From contig JAHDXW010000002.1 of the NCBI GenBank assembly GCA_023383015.1, positions 62,001 through 126,000 of the forward strand: DNA of 64,000 nucleotides. The letters run 5' to 3'. Of this stretch, positions 18,579 to 27,283 are shown in pieces. The stretch's first letter is position 1. Each line of letters starts with the position of its first letter. The translations under genes and the position numbers were made by a program. The stretch is from Paracoccaceae bacterium. GTDB lineage: Bacteria; Pseudomonadota; Alphaproteobacteria; Rhodobacterales; Rhodobacteraceae. Below the pieces are notes generated by a model. The model did no database searches, was not told where the DNA came from, and worked only from the letters and a program-made list of their open reading frames with translations.

Positions 18579-19538
18579 TCAGACGGGGTTGGGCAGCGGC
18601 ACCCCGTCGAGGAAGGCAAAGAGGTTGGTCGCCGCCACCATCCCCATCGCCGTCCGGGCCTGCAGGGTCGAGGTGCCGAGATGGGGCAGCAGCGTCACGT
18701 TGTCCAGCGCGCGCAGCCGTTCGGGCACCTTCGGCTCGAACTCGTAGACGTCGAGGCCCGCCCCCGCGATGCGCCGCGCCTCGAGCGCGGCGATCAGCGC
18801 GCCCTCGTCGATGACATCTCCGCGGGCGACGTTGACGAGGTAGGCGGTGGGCTTCATGGCGCCGATCGCGGCGGCATCGATCAGGTGACGCGTCGCCCGC
18901 CCGCCGGGAACGGCGATGACCACGACATCGGCCTCGGCCATCACCGCGGCGAGGGTCGGCTTCTGCTCGGCCGGAACGCCGGGGTCGGCGACGACAGAGC
19001 GGTTGAAGAAGACGACCCGCATGCCCCACCCGGCGTGGCAGCGCCGCGCCACCGCCTTGCCGATGTTGCCCATTCCGACGATGCCGAGCGTCCGGCCGCC
19101 GATCTGGAAGCCGAGAAGCTGCATCGGCTCCCATCCCGGCCAGGTACCCGAGCGCACCCAGCGCTCGCCCTCGGAGGCGCGGCGGGTGGCCATCAGGATC
19201 AGCGTCATGGCGATGTCGGCGGTGGCCTCTGTGACCGCACCGGGGGTGTTGGTCACCGCAACCCCTGCGGCGCGCGCGGCCGCGACATCGATGTGGTTGT
19301 AGCCCATGCCGAAGTTGGCGAGTATCCGGCAGCGCGGCGCGGGCACGGCCGCGAAGGCCGCGGCCGAGAAGCCGTCGCCGAGCGTGGGGATGACGGCGTC
19401 GCGCTCGCGCAGCGCGGCCACGGCCTCGGCCTCGGACATGGGAGCGGTTGTCGGCCGAAGCATGATCTCGAAACGTTCGGCAAGGGCGGCGGTCACCGCC
19501 TCGGGCAGGGCGCGCGACACCAGCAGCTGCGGTTTCAA
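18579..19538 (-). CDS. D-2-hydroxyacid dehydrogenase (glyoxylate/hydroxypyruvate reductase type)
   Basis: A 319-residue NAD(P)-dependent dehydrogenase. The nucleotide site is GMGNIG (155-160). The catalytic residues fit R239 in NVARGD, E268 in YEFEP and H286 in LLPHLGTST. The length and the GMGYNHIDV segment (77-85) match the GhrB/GyaR reductases acting on glyoxylate, hydroxypyruvate or similar 2-ketoacids. The start codon is TTG, overlapping the TGA of the upstream CsaA-like gene as TTGA, with GGGAGGGAGG upstream; no suitable ATG exists nearby. It ends an apparent proC - csaA-like - dehydrogenase unit. Confidence 0.9.
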   Translation of the reverse strand: MKPQLLVSRALPEAVTAALAERFEIMLRPTTAPMSEAEAVAALRERDAVIPTLGDGFSAAAFAAVPAPRCRILANFGMGYNHIDVAAARAAGVAVTNTPGAVTEATADIAMTLILMATRRASEGERWVRSGTWPGWEPMQLLGFQIGGRTLGIVGMGNIGKAVARRCHAGWGMRVVFFNRSVVADPGVPAEQKPTLAAVMAEADVVVIAVPGGRATRHLIDAAAIGAMKPTAYLVNVARGDVIDEGALIAALEARRIAGAGLDVYEFEPKVPERLRALDNVTLLPHLGTSTLQARTAMGMVAATNLFAFLDGVPLPNPV

Positions 19539-19894
19539 TAGAGCCTCCCTCCCAGCGGAACCTCATGGCCCGGCCCGACCAGCACCACCTCGCCGGCCGC
19601 GTCCGGTACGCCGAGCACCAGGACTTCCGAGCGCATCGGCCCAATCTGCCGCGGCGGGAAGTTGACCACCGCCAGCACCTGCCGGCCCACAAGCCCGTCG
19701 GGCGCGTAGTGTCGGGTGATCCGGGCCGAGCTCCGCCGCTCACCCAGACCGGGGCCGAAATCGATCCACAGCCGGTATGCGGGCTTGCGGGCCTCGGGGA
19801 AGGGCTCGGCGCGGGTGATGCGGCCGACCCGGACGTCGACCTTCAGGAAATCGTCGAAGCCGATCAGCGGCGAGGGGTCGGCGTTGTCGGTCAC
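19535..19894 (-). CDS. tRNA-binding-domain protein, CsaA-like
   Basis: A 119-residue single-domain protein of the tRNA_bind OB-fold. The typical sequence runs FLKVDVRVGRITRAEPFPEA (16-35), ARKPAYRLWIDFG, VNFPPRQIGPMRSEVLVLG and ends VPLGGRLY. CsaA homologues bind tRNA and have been described as chaperone-like or export-related; the role here is unknown. The start is GTG (minus strand 19892-19894), overlapping the proC stop as GTGA, and its own stop overlaps the TTG start of the next gene. Both junctions imply translational coupling. Confidence 0.9.
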   Translation of the reverse strand: MTDNADPSPLIGFDDFLKVDVRVGRITRAEPFPEARKPAYRLWIDFGPGLGERRSSARITRHYAPDGLVGRQVLAVVNFPPRQIGPMRSEVLVLGVPDAAGEVVLVGPGHEVPLGGRLY

Positions 19895-20712
19895 TGGCCA
19901 AGCTCCCGGCCGCGGGCGGCGGCGGCATGGACCGCGCGGTGCATCAGCGCCGGAAAGCCGCTCTCGGGGTCCATGAGATGGGCAAGCGCCGCGGCGGTCG
20001 TTCCGCCGGGGCTGGTGACGTTGCGGCGCAGAACGGCCGGATCCTCGCCCGAGACCTGGGCAAGATGCCCTGCCCCGGCCACCGTCGCGCGGGCGAGGGT
20101 GAGCGCGAGATCGGGCGGAAGCCCCTCGGCGGCGCCGGCCGCGGCAAGCGTCTCGATCAGGTGGAAGACGTAGGCGGGCCCCGAGCCGGAGACGGCAGTG
20201 ACAGCGTCCATCAGCGATTCGCCGGGCAGCCGCACGGTCTGGCCCACGGCCGACATCAGCGCCTCGGCCGTGGCAAGCCCGGCCTCGCCGGCGGCGGGGT
20301 TGCCGACCAGCGCGGTGATGCCGCGGCCGACCGCGGCCGGCGTGTTGGGCATCGCCCGCACCACCGGCGTTCCGGGGCCGAGGGCCGCCTCGTAGGCGGC
20401 GATGCGGGTGCCGGCCGCCACCGTCACGAACAGCGTCGCCCCGCCACCCAGCCGGGCGAGCGCGGGCAGGGCGGCCGCCATGGTCTGCGGCTTGACGGCA
20501 ACCAGCACGGTGCCGAGCGTGCCCGGCAGGCCGTCATTCAGCCGCAGCCCGGACGCGGCAAGCCCCGCAAGCCAGTCGGAGGGCTGGGGCTCCTGCACCC
20601 AGACCGCGGCGGCGGGCAACCCCCGCTCGAGCCAGCCGGCAAGGATCGCCGAGCCCATCTTGCCGCAGCCGAGAAGCCCGATGCCCCGGGCGCCCAGTTG
20701 CCTCAGCTCCAT
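19891..20712 (-). CDS. proC: Pyrroline-5-carboxylate reductase ProC
   Basis: A 273-residue enzyme reducing 1-pyrroline-5-carboxylate to proline, the last step of proline biosynthesis. The Rossmann motif GCGKMG (15-20) and the family signature around AVSGSGPAYVFHLIE and the following DLALTLARATVAGAGHL are intact, as is TSPGGTTAAAL. It is followed with a 4-base overlap by the CsaA-like gene and preceded by ybjN-like and ubiK genes on the same strand, the usual order in Rhodobacterales. Confidence 0.96.
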   Translation of the reverse strand: MELRQLGARGIGLLGCGKMGSAILAGWLERGLPAAAVWVQEPQPSDWLAGLAASGLRLNDGLPGTLGTVLVAVKPQTMAAALPALARLGGGATLFVTVAAGTRIAAYEAALGPGTPVVRAMPNTPAAVGRGITALVGNPAAGEAGLATAEALMSAVGQTVRLPGESLMDAVTAVSGSGPAYVFHLIETLAAAGAAEGLPPDLALTLARATVAGAGHLAQVSGEDPAVLRRNVTSPGGTTAAALAHLMDPESGFPALMHRAVHAAAARGRELGQ

Positions 20713-20924
20713 GTCCCTCTCCCGTCGGGCGCTCTCCGAGCGGCGAGCCTATTCGCCCGCGCCCGGCCCCGCAACCCGCCGGGCTGAGGTTCTGCACGGG
20801 CCCCGCACGAGCCGGAGGCGTCGGGGTCGGTCCGCCGGCCTGGTGCGGGATGGGGGCCACCGCTGCGGCGATCCGCGGCCTGCCCTGCCCCAGGGGCACC
20901 GCGCCGGCGTCCGGGCGTTGGCGG

Positions 20925-21428
20925 TCAGGCGCGGCCGAAGGCCTCGGCAATGGCGACCTTCAGGGCATCGGCCGGGGCCTGCCCGCTCCAGGACACGAGC
21001 TGGAAGGCGGGGTAGAAGCGTTCGCAGGCCGACACCGCCTGGCCGATCAGGGCATCGATCTGTTCGGGGGCCGCGGCCTGCCCGCCGGCCAGCACCAGCC
21101 CGTAGCGCCACACCATCAGACGCTGCTCGTGCCAGTAGGTGAACGCACCCGACCAGACCATGTCGTTGACGCGGTTGAGAAGGTCGTGCATGGCCGGCAG
21201 CCGCTCGCTGGCCGGGTCGATCTCGAAGGTGCAGATCAGCCGCAGAGTCTCCTCGACCCCCGACCAGGCGAGCGTCAGCGAGTAGGTCCGCCACTTGCCC
21301 TCCACGGCCATCGCGATCTGGTCGTCGGCGACGCGGTCGAACTCCCAGGCGTGGTGTTCGGCGAGCGTCTCCACGATGTCGATGGGATGCAGGTCGTCCG
21401 TGGAGATAAGGCTTGCGGAAAGCGACAT
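20925..21428 (-). CDS. YbjN-domain protein (type III secretion chaperone-like fold)
   Basis: A 167-residue soluble protein with the YbjN family pattern: an N-terminal DLHPIDIVETLAEHHAWEFD, central YSLTLAWSGVEETLRLICTF (54-73) and NDMVWSGAFTYWHEQRLMVW. The fold resembles Tir-type chaperones; the function is not well defined, with links to motility and stress in E. coli. The frame is open 54 codons upstream, but MSLSASLIST matches the family start. A perfect 14-bp palindrome lies 91 bases before the start (21519-21532). The 212 bases between this gene and proC contain no other gene. Confidence 0.88.
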   Translation of the reverse strand: MSLSASLISTDDLHPIDIVETLAEHHAWEFDRVADDQIAMAVEGKWRTYSLTLAWSGVEETLRLICTFEIDPASERLPAMHDLLNRVNDMVWSGAFTYWHEQRLMVWRYGLVLAGGQAAAPEQIDALIGQAVSACERFYPAFQLVSWSGQAPADALKVAIAEAFGRA

Positions 21429-21518
21429 TGCCCGGCCTCTTCGCTGTAGCTTCAGGTGGGCACCCGCCCACAAGACGCTGGGTGTCCTGCTAGGGACGGA
21501 GGAAACTGAAACCGCCCT

Positions 21519-21532
21519 CACCATATATGGTG
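21519..21532. promoter_or_regulatory. Perfect 14-bp palindrome upstream of the YbjN-like gene
   Basis: CACCATATATGGTG is a perfect palindrome with an AT core in an otherwise GC-rich 233-base gap. It may be an operator overlapping a promoter that reads toward ybjN on the minus strand. It resembles NrdR-box style symmetry, but no nrd gene is adjacent, so no regulator is assigned. Confidence 0.5.
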
Positions 21533-21661
21533 GGGTAGTCGCGAAGGCCTGTAAAGCGCTATTTTGCGGCAGCAGCGCGCCGCGACACAACGCCTGCGTG
21601 CGCCCCGCATGCAGCTGGGGGCGCTTGTGCGCGGCCCCCCAATTTCCTGCGGGGGGTGAGG

Positions 21662-21925
21662 TCAGCCCTGCCCGGGATCGCCGGCGATGCGAGCCTCCAG
21701 CGCGGCCAGGCGCGCCTTCAGCGCCTCGTTCTCCTCACGGGCCTTCTGGGCCATGGCGCGGACGGCATCGAACTCCTCGCGCGTGACGAGGTTGCGATCG
21801 GCCAGCCAGCGGTCCATCCAGCCACGCAGCGCCGTCTGCGCCTCGTCGCGGGCGCCCTGGGCCACGCCCATCGCGTTCGTCATCAGGCGCGAGAGGTCCT
21901 CGAACAGCGGGTTGCGGGTCTGCAT
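21662..21925 (-). CDS. ubiK: Ubiquinone biosynthesis accessory factor UbiK (BMFP family)
   Basis: An 87-residue protein starting [20 protein letters not shown] with an amphipathic N-terminal helix. A coiled coil (about 45-80, including [20 protein letters not shown] and [12 protein letters not shown]) follows. This is the BMFP/YqiC family; UbiK binds UbiJ and lipid to help aerobic ubiquinone synthesis. The start is taken at the family methionine rather than ten codons upstream. It is divergent from lgt. Confidence 0.9.
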   Translation of the reverse strand: MQTRNPLFEDLSRLMTNAMGVAQGARDEAQTALRGWMDRWLADRNLVTREEFDAVRAMAQKAREENEALKARLAALEARIAGDPGQG

Positions 21926-22050
21926 GCGGCGGTCCTCGTGCTGTGGCGGGGCCATTCCCCTGCCGCGCCGATATGGGGCAGGCCGGGGTGCGGCTCAAGG
22001 TTGACTTCGCCCCGGCGGGCGTCACAGGAAGGCGCCGCGAGGAGGTGCTC

Positions 22051-22944
22051 ATGCTGGCGGTGATCCCGTTTCCCGACATTCGGCCGGAGGTGTTCACCAT
22101 CTCCATCGGCAGCTTTGCCTTCAGCCTGCGATGGTATGCGCTGGCTTATATCGCCGGCCTGCTGATCGCCTGGCGGATGATGGTGGCGCTGATGCGGGTG
22201 CCGCAGCGGTGGCCCGGTGGCCGGGCGCCGATGGAACCCGGCCAGGTCGAGGAGCTGATGACCTGGGTGATCCTGGGCGTGATCCTCGGCGGGCGGCTCG
22301 GCTTCGTGCTGTTCTACCAGCCGGGCCACTACCTCGCGAATCCCCTCGCGATCCTGCGCGTCTGGGAGGGCGGGATGGCCTTTCACGGCGGTCTGGCCGG
22401 GGTGGCGCTGGCGGGCATCCTGTGGTGCCGGATGCATGCCGTGCCCCTTGCGCAGGCAGCCGATGCCTTTGCCGTGGCAACGCCACCGGGGCTGCTGCTC
22501 GGCCGGCTGGCAAATTTCGTGAACGCCGAGCTCTGGGGGCGCCCCTCGACCCTGCCTTGGGCCGTCGTCTTCCCCGGCGAGCGCGCCCAGACCTGCCCAC
22601 CGGGCTGGGAGGGGCCCTGCGCGCGCCATCCCTCGCAGCTCTACGAGGCCGGGCTCGAGGGGCTGGTGCTGGGGGTGGCGCTGGCCTGGCTGGTCTGGCG
22701 GACCGGGGCACTGCGGCGGCCGGGGCTGGTGGCAGGCGTCTTTCTTGCCGGCTACGGGGTGGCGCGGTTTCTTGTCGAGTTCCTGCGCGAGGCGGATGCG
22801 CAGTTCGTCACCCCCGGCAACCCCATGGGCCATGTGCTGCGGCTGGGCGCGGCTGGGCTGAGCATGGGCCAGTTGCTGTCGCTGCCGCTGGTGGCGGCCG
22901 GGGTGGTGCTGGTCCTGCGGGCGCGTCTCCGGGCCCCGGCATGA
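22051..22944 (+). CDS. lgt: Prolipoprotein diacylglyceryl transferase Lgt
   Basis: A 297-residue inner-membrane enzyme with about seven helices. It transfers diacylglycerol from phosphatidylglycerol to the lipobox cysteine of prolipoproteins, the first step of lipoprotein maturation. The conserved [13 protein letters not shown] (essential histidine) and the signature [16 protein letters not shown] are intact, as is [10 protein letters not shown]. The ATG at 22051 follows GAGGAGG; the frame runs 36 codons upstream without family similarity. It overlaps the next gene by four bases (ATGA). Confidence 0.97.
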   Translation: MLAVIPFPDIRPEVFTISIGSFAFSLRWYALAYIAGLLIAWRMMVALMRVPQRWPGGRAPMEPGQVEELMTWVILGVILGGRLGFVLFYQPGHYLANPLAILRVWEGGMAFHGGLAGVALAGILWCRMHAVPLAQAADAFAVATPPGLLLGRLANFVNAELWGRPSTLPWAVVFPGERAQTCPPGWEGPCARHPSQLYEAGLEGLVLGVALAWLVWRTGALRRPGLVAGVFLAGYGVARFLVEFLREADAQFVTPGNPMGHVLRLGAAGLSMGQLLSLPLVAAGVVLVLRARLRAPA

Positions 22945-24017
22945 CCGCGCTCGCCGAGCGGCTTGCCGCGCGCATCCGCAGCACCGGGCCGATCAGCGTG
23001 GCCGACTACATGGCCGCCTGCCTGCTCGACCCCGCGGCCGGCTACTACGCGACCCGCGACCCTTTCGGCACGGCCGGCGACTTCGTCACCGCACCGGAGA
23101 TCAGCCAGATGTTCGGCGAGCTTCTCGGGGTCGCGCTGGCGCAGGCCTGGGCCGACCAGGGCCGCCCGGAATCCTTCGTCCTGGCCGAGCTAGGCCCCGG
23201 CCGCGGGACTCTGATGGCCGACCTGTGGCGCGCCGCAGGGGTGATGCCGGGATTCCGGCAGGCGGCGCGGGTGGTGCTGGTGGAGGCGTCGCCGGCACTC
23301 AGGGCGGTGCAGGCGGTCGCGCTCGCCGGGCTGTCCCCCGCATGGCTGGACACGGCCGTGGCGCTGCCCGAGGGGAAGCTGTTCCTCGTTGCCAACGAGT
23401 TCTTCGACGCATTGCCCGTGCGCCAGTTCGTCCGCGACACCTCGGGCTGGCGCGAACGGGTGGTGGCGCTCGCCGGCGGCCGGCTGGCCTTCGCGCTCGC
23501 CCCGGCTGCCCCGCTCGCGGCGCTCGCGCACCGGCTGGGGGATACCGCCCCGGGCGACATCGTCGAGCTCTGCCCCGCCGGAGAGGCGGTGGCATCCACC
23601 GTCGCGGCGCGCATCGCGACCCACGGGGGGGTGGCGATTATCGTCGACTACGGCGGATGGCGGTCGCGCGGCGACACCCTTCAGGCAGTGGCCCGCCACG
23701 CCCCGGCCGACCCGCTCGCCACGCCGGGCGAGGTCGACCTGACCGCGCATGTCGATTTCGAGGCGCTGGCGCGGGCCGCGCAGGCCGCCGGAGCGCTGGC
23801 GACGACGCTGGTCCCGCAGGGGCTGTTCCTGAACCGCATGGGCATCGCGGCGCGGGCGGCGGCGCTGGGGCGCAGGCTGACGGCGGCGGCGGCAGCGAGC
23901 CACGCCGCCGCCCTGCGCCGCTTGACCGACCCCGCGGAAATGGGAAACCTGTTCCGCGTCCTCGGGATTCATCCGCCCGGGGCGCCGCCCCCGCCCGGAC
24001 TGGACGCGCCGCCATGA
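22941..24017 (+). CDS. COG1565 SAM-dependent methyltransferase (NDUFAF7/MidA-like)
   Basis: A 358-residue class I methyltransferase. It begins [20 protein letters not shown], has the N-terminal [20 protein letters not shown] (42-61), motif I ELGPGRGT (83-90) and [12 protein letters not shown] (152-163). This matches the family of NDUFAF7, which methylates an arginine of a complex I subunit in mitochondria; a similar role in bacteria is inferred from homology. It overlaps lgt (ATGA) and pgeF (ATGA), so the three are translated as a unit. Confidence 0.92.
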   Translation: MTALAERLAARIRSTGPISVADYMAACLLDPAAGYYATRDPFGTAGDFVTAPEISQMFGELLGVALAQAWADQGRPESFVLAELGPGRGTLMADLWRAAGVMPGFRQAARVVLVEASPALRAVQAVALAGLSPAWLDTAVALPEGKLFLVANEFFDALPVRQFVRDTSGWRERVVALAGGRLAFALAPAAPLAALAHRLGDTAPGDIVELCPAGEAVASTVAARIATHGGVAIIVDYGGWRSRGDTLQAVARHAPADPLATPGEVDLTAHVDFEALARAAQAAGALATTLVPQGLFLNRMGIAARAAALGRRLTAAAAASHAAALRRLTDPAEMGNLFRVLGIHPPGAPPPPGLDAPP

Positions 24018-24769
24018 CGCTTCAGATCATTACCGCCCCCGACCTCGAGGGGACCGTGCACGGCTTCTTCACCCGCCGCGGCGGCGCCTCCTCGGGCATT
24101 TTCGCAGGGCTCAACTGCGGCGCGGGCTCGTCCGACCTGGCCGAGGCGGTGGCAATCAACCGGGCGCGGGCGGCCGCGGCGCTCGGGCTGGCGCCCGAGG
24201 CGCTTGTGACGGTGCACCAGGTGCACTCCGCCCGGGCGGTGACGGTGACCGGGCCGATGCCGTTGCGCCCCGAGGCCGATGCGCTGGTGTCGGCGGTGCC
24301 GGGCATTGCGCTGGCGGTGATGACGGCTGACTGCGCGCCGGTGCTGCTGGCCGACCCGGTCGCTGGAGTGGTCGGGGCAGCGCATGCGGGCTGGCGCGGA
24401 GCTCTCGACGGCATCATCGAGGCGACCGTTGCGGGGATGGTGGCGATCGGCGCCCGGCCGGAGCGCATCGCGGCCGCTGTCGGCCCGACCATCAGCCAGG
24501 CCGCATACGAGGTCGGGCCCGAGTTCCTCGACCGGTTCCGCGACGCCGACCCGGACGCGCTGCGCCATTTCGCGGGCGGGGCGGGCGAGCGGCCGCATTT
24601 CGACCTGCCGGGCTATGTGCTGGCGCGGCTGCGCGCGGCAGGCGTCGGTGCGGCGCGGTGGACGGGCCACTGCACCTATCGCGATCCCGGACTGTTCTTC
24701 TCCTACCGCCGCTCGGTGCACGCCGGTGAAGCCGACTACGGCCGGCTGGTCTCGGCCATCCGGCTGTAG
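24014..24769 (+). CDS. pgeF: Peptidoglycan editing factor PgeF (YfiH/laccase-domain family)
   Basis: A 251-residue protein of the Cu-oxidase_4/YfiH family. Three metal ligands are in place: H71 in VHQVHSA, C107 in MTADCAPVLLAD and H124 in AAHAGWRG. The GPTISQAAYEVGPEF segment and the end FSYRRSVHAGEADYGRL are typical. In E. coli PgeF removes wrongly incorporated L-serine from peptidoglycan precursors; other family members show purine nucleosidase or polyphenol oxidase activity. It is the last gene of the lgt unit; 263 bases without another gene follow. Confidence 0.94.
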   Translation: MTLQIITAPDLEGTVHGFFTRRGGASSGIFAGLNCGAGSSDLAEAVAINRARAAAALGLAPEALVTVHQVHSARAVTVTGPMPLRPEADALVSAVPGIALAVMTADCAPVLLADPVAGVVGAAHAGWRGALDGIIEATVAGMVAIGARPERIAAAVGPTISQAAYEVGPEFLDRFRDADPDALRHFAGGAGERPHFDLPGYVLARLRAAGVGAARWTGHCTYRDPGLFFSYRRSVHAGEADYGRLVSAIRL

Positions 24770-25032
24770 CGGTACGGCCGATTGTGGCGAAGTCGTGGCC
24801 GCCGCCGGCCCGTGCGCGCGCCGGGGCGAGGAGGAATTATTCACGCCTGGTCAACAATTTGCGGCGATGCTCCGTGGCATCTGTCGGAGCCCGGCAGATG
24901 CCGTGCCGGCAGCCCCCGGCGCCATAGGCTTGCCGCATTGCGGGTCCACAGTGCAAGGCGACGTTCGGGGCGGACGGGCCGACGCGGCAAGGATCGGGCG
25001 CGCACATCCGGGCGGATGCAGGAGCAAGGACA

Positions 25033-25254
25033 ATGTCGAAGCAGGACGATCATCGCTGGTTGAAACGGGTGCTGGAGGCCAGTGCGGAGGCAGCGCCACC
25101 CATGCCCTTCGAGCGCGGGCACCGTCCCGCCAGCCGCGCCCGCCCGCGCCGCATTCCCGCCGCAGCCGTGGCCGTACCCGCCAGGCTGGTGGCCCGCGCA
25201 ATGGCCCAGGCCGACCGTGCGCCGGTCGCCACCGCAGCCCAGCTCGCCATGTAG
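25033..25254 (+). CDS. Small basic protein of unknown function
   Basis: A 73-residue protein I cannot assign. The start MSKQDDHRWLKRVLEASAEA is charged and helical with a conserved-looking KRVLE core. The rest is Arg/Ala/Pro-rich with no signal peptide or cysteine. GGAGCAAGGACA directly before the ATG is a convincing ribosome site. An AT-richer patch near 24830-24875 (aggaggaattattcacg) could hold its promoter. It is monocistronic, downstream of pgeF, and followed by several GC dyads. Coding potential is likely from the start context and the unspoilt frame, but conservation must decide. Confidence 0.6.
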   Translation: MSKQDDHRWLKRVLEASAEAAPPMPFERGHRPASRARPRRIPAAAVAVPARLVARAMAQADRAPVATAAQLAM

Positions 25255-25335
25255 GACCGGCAGGCACCTCTCCAGCCCCGACCCCCCTCGGGTGCGGAAC
25301 TGCGGGAGGGCCCGCGGACCCGGCGAAACGGCCCC

Positions 25336-25357
25336 GACGGCCCGCAGGCGGGCCGTC
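25336..25357 (+). terminator. Strong hairpin after the small protein gene
   Basis: GACGGCCCG (25336-25344), loop CAGG, CGGGCCGTC (25349-25357): a perfect 9-bp stem, followed by ACTTCCCG. It lies 81 bases after the stop of the small gene and before the convergent DUF3830 gene. It is a candidate terminator, with only a short T pair after the stem. Confidence 0.5.
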
Positions 25358-25404
25358 ACTTCCCGCCCTGATTGCACGGTCGGGCGCTCCCGGCGCCCCT
25401 GCCC

Positions 25405-25429
25405 GGCCGGCGGATATGCCCCGCCGGCC
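25405..25429. terminator. Second GC hairpin in the convergent gap
   Basis: GGCCGGCGG (25405-25413), loop ATATGCC, CCGCCGGCC (25421-25429): a perfect 9-bp stem midway between the convergent genes. Being symmetric, it could serve either direction. Confidence 0.4.
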
Positions 25430-25518
25430 CGGCTTGGCACGCGCGGGCGGCCACCGCCAGCTTCCTCCGGCAGGCGCGGCAGCACGGCGCCCAGCCCGCG
25501 TCACGCATCCGCGCGGCG

Positions 25519-25534
25519 GCCGGCGGCCGCCGGC
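25519..25534 (-). terminator. 16-bp palindrome just after the DUF3830 gene
   Basis: GCCGGCGGCCGCCGGC is a perfect palindrome nine bases past the stop of the minus-strand DUF3830 gene. It can fold as a stem with a small loop and probably marks the 3' end of the TRAP operon. No T-run follows. Confidence 0.4.
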
Positions 25535-25543
25535 GCGACCGGT

Positions 25544-25957
25544 TCAGCCGGCCTCGAACCGAACGGGCTGGGCGCCCTCCCACAGGGTGCGCCGGCCGAG
25601 TTCGGCCAGCCGCTCCAACCCGCCGGTCAGGGTGATGAAGTGGTTGCCGGCCAGTTGGCCCATCTTGGATGAGAAATCGACCCCGCCATAGGCGATCAGG
25701 ATCTCGGTCTCGCTGATCCCGCCGGGATAGAGCAGGATGTGCCCCGGGGCCGGATGGCTGGTGTGGTTCTCGTAGCCCACGCCGAACTGGGTATCGCCGA
25801 GCGGCACCCAGACGCCCTCGCCGCTCCAGCGCACATGCACGACCTGGCTGACGAACGGCATGTGCCGGCGGAAGGCCGCGACCGTCTGCGGCGCGGCAGC
25901 GGCCTCGAACCGCCCGGTGAAGACGAGATCGCGCGAGGTCAGTCGGACGGCATCCAT
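25544..25957 (-). CDS. DUF3830-family protein
   Basis: A 137-residue soluble protein with no signal peptide. The family pattern is visible: an N-terminal FRRHMPFVSQVVHVRWSGEG (29-48), central HTSHPAPGHILLYPGGISET (65-84), IAYGGVDFSSKMGQLAGNHF, and a C-terminal GLERLAELGRRTLWEGAQ. DUF3830 proteins have a cyclophilin-like beta-barrel and occur beside transporters and amidohydrolases; their reaction is not established. It is the last gene of the TRAP operon, 28 bases after dctM, and so probably acts on the imported compound or its product. Confidence 0.85.
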   Translation of the reverse strand: MDAVRLTSRDLVFTGRFEAAAAPQTVAAFRRHMPFVSQVVHVRWSGEGVWVPLGDTQFGVGYENHTSHPAPGHILLYPGGISETEILIAYGGVDFSSKMGQLAGNHFITLTGGLERLAELGRRTLWEGAQPVRFEAG

Positions 25958-25985
25958 GGTCGGATCTCCGGTTGGGCGTCCGTGC

Positions 25986-27269
25986 TCAGTAGCCCATCAC
26001 GAGGCGCGGCACGAACAGCGGGATGTCGGGAACAAAGGTGACGAGCAGAAGCACCGCCAGCATGATCAGGAACGGCTGGAGGGCGCGGCGTGCCACCTGC
26101 ATGATCGGCCGGCCGGCGACGCTGGCGGCAACATAGAGGGTGATCCCGTACGGCGGGGTGATCATCCCGACGGTCAGGTTCAGCACCACCACCAGCGAGA
26201 AGTGGACCGGGTCGACCCCGAACGTCTGCGCCACCGGACTCAGGATCGGCACCAGGATCAGCATGGCGGCGATGCTTTCCATGAACATCCCGACCACCAG
26301 CAGAAGCACCGTCACGATCATGAGGAAGGTGAGCGGGCTGTCGCTGAACTCGGTGATGACGCCGCCGAGCAGCTGCGGCAGATTCGCCCGCGCCACCAGC
26401 CAGCCGAAGATCGAGGCCGAGGCGATGATCATCATCACTGCCGCCGACAGGCCGACGGCCCGCACGACGATGTCGATGACCTTGCGCGGCTTGAGTTCCC
26501 GGTAGACAACCATGCCGACGAAGAGGCCGTAGAGCACGGCGATGGATGCGGCCTCTGTCGGCGTGAAGATACCGCCGACGATGCCGCCGACGATGATCGC
26601 CGGCAGGCCCAGGGCGGGCAGCGCCGCCCAGAAGCTGCGCAGCAGCGTCACGGTCGAGAACGGCTGCGTCACGCGGTACTGCGGCCCGCCGCGGCGCGCG
26701 TGCAGCCAGGAGATCAGGATCAGCCCCGCCCCGATCATCAGCCCGGGCACGATGCCGGCCAGGAACAGCGCCCCGACCGACACCGACGAGATGGTGGCGA
26801 TGACGATCATGAACAGGCTGGGCGGGATCACCGCGGCAAGCGAGCCGCCGGCCGCGATCACCGCGGCGGCAAAGTCGACGTCGTAGCGGCGGCGCTTGAT
26901 CTCGGGCTGCATGATGGCCGATATCGCCGCGGTATCGGCCGTGCCCGAGCCCGACACCGCCGCCATGCCGGTGGACGAGACGACCGAGACCATCAGGAGC
27001 GACCCCGTCATCCAGCCGACGACGGCATCGGCCAGCGCCACGATCCGCCGCGAGATGCCGCCGGCATCCATGATCAGCCCGGCCAGCACGAAGAACGGGA
27101 TGGCCATGATCGTGAACGAGTTCAGCCCCGCGTAGACGCGCTGCGCCACGATTGCCACGGGCACGTCCATCAGCACCGTCAGCACGAACACCGATGCGGC
27201 GCCGAGCGCGAACACCACCGGCGCGCCGAAGGCAAGGAGAAAGAGGAAGAGCGAGAACGCCACACCCAT
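25986..27269 (-). CDS. dctM: TRAP transporter large permease DctM
   Basis: A 427-residue inner-membrane protein with about 12 hydrophobic segments. It matches the DctM family: AIPFFVLAGLIMDAGGISRR, GSGTADTAAISAIM and AAVIPPSLFMIVIA are typical glycine-rich hairpins. It forms the sodium-driven membrane part of a tripartite ATP-independent importer with DctQ and DctP. The frame is open far upstream, but the ATG at 27267-27269 lies 14 bases after the dctQ stop and starts with the first helix. Confidence 0.95.
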   Translation of the reverse strand: MGVAFSLFLFLLAFGAPVVFALGAASVFVLTVLMDVPVAIVAQRVYAGLNSFTIMAIPFFVLAGLIMDAGGISRRIVALADAVVGWMTGSLLMVSVVSSTGMAAVSGSGTADTAAISAIMQPEIKRRRYDVDFAAAVIAAGGSLAAVIPPSLFMIVIATISSVSVGALFLAGIVPGLMIGAGLILISWLHARRGGPQYRVTQPFSTVTLLRSFWAALPALGLPAIIVGGIVGGIFTPTEAASIAVLYGLFVGMVVYRELKPRKVIDIVVRAVGLSAAVMMIIASASIFGWLVARANLPQLLGGVITEFSDSPLTFLMIVTVLLLVVGMFMESIAAMLILVPILSPVAQTFGVDPVHFSLVVVLNLTVGMITPPYGITLYVAASVAGRPIMQVARRALQPFLIMLAVLLLVTFVPDIPLFVPRLVMGY

Positions 27270-27283
27270 CGCCGCCGCCCCCG

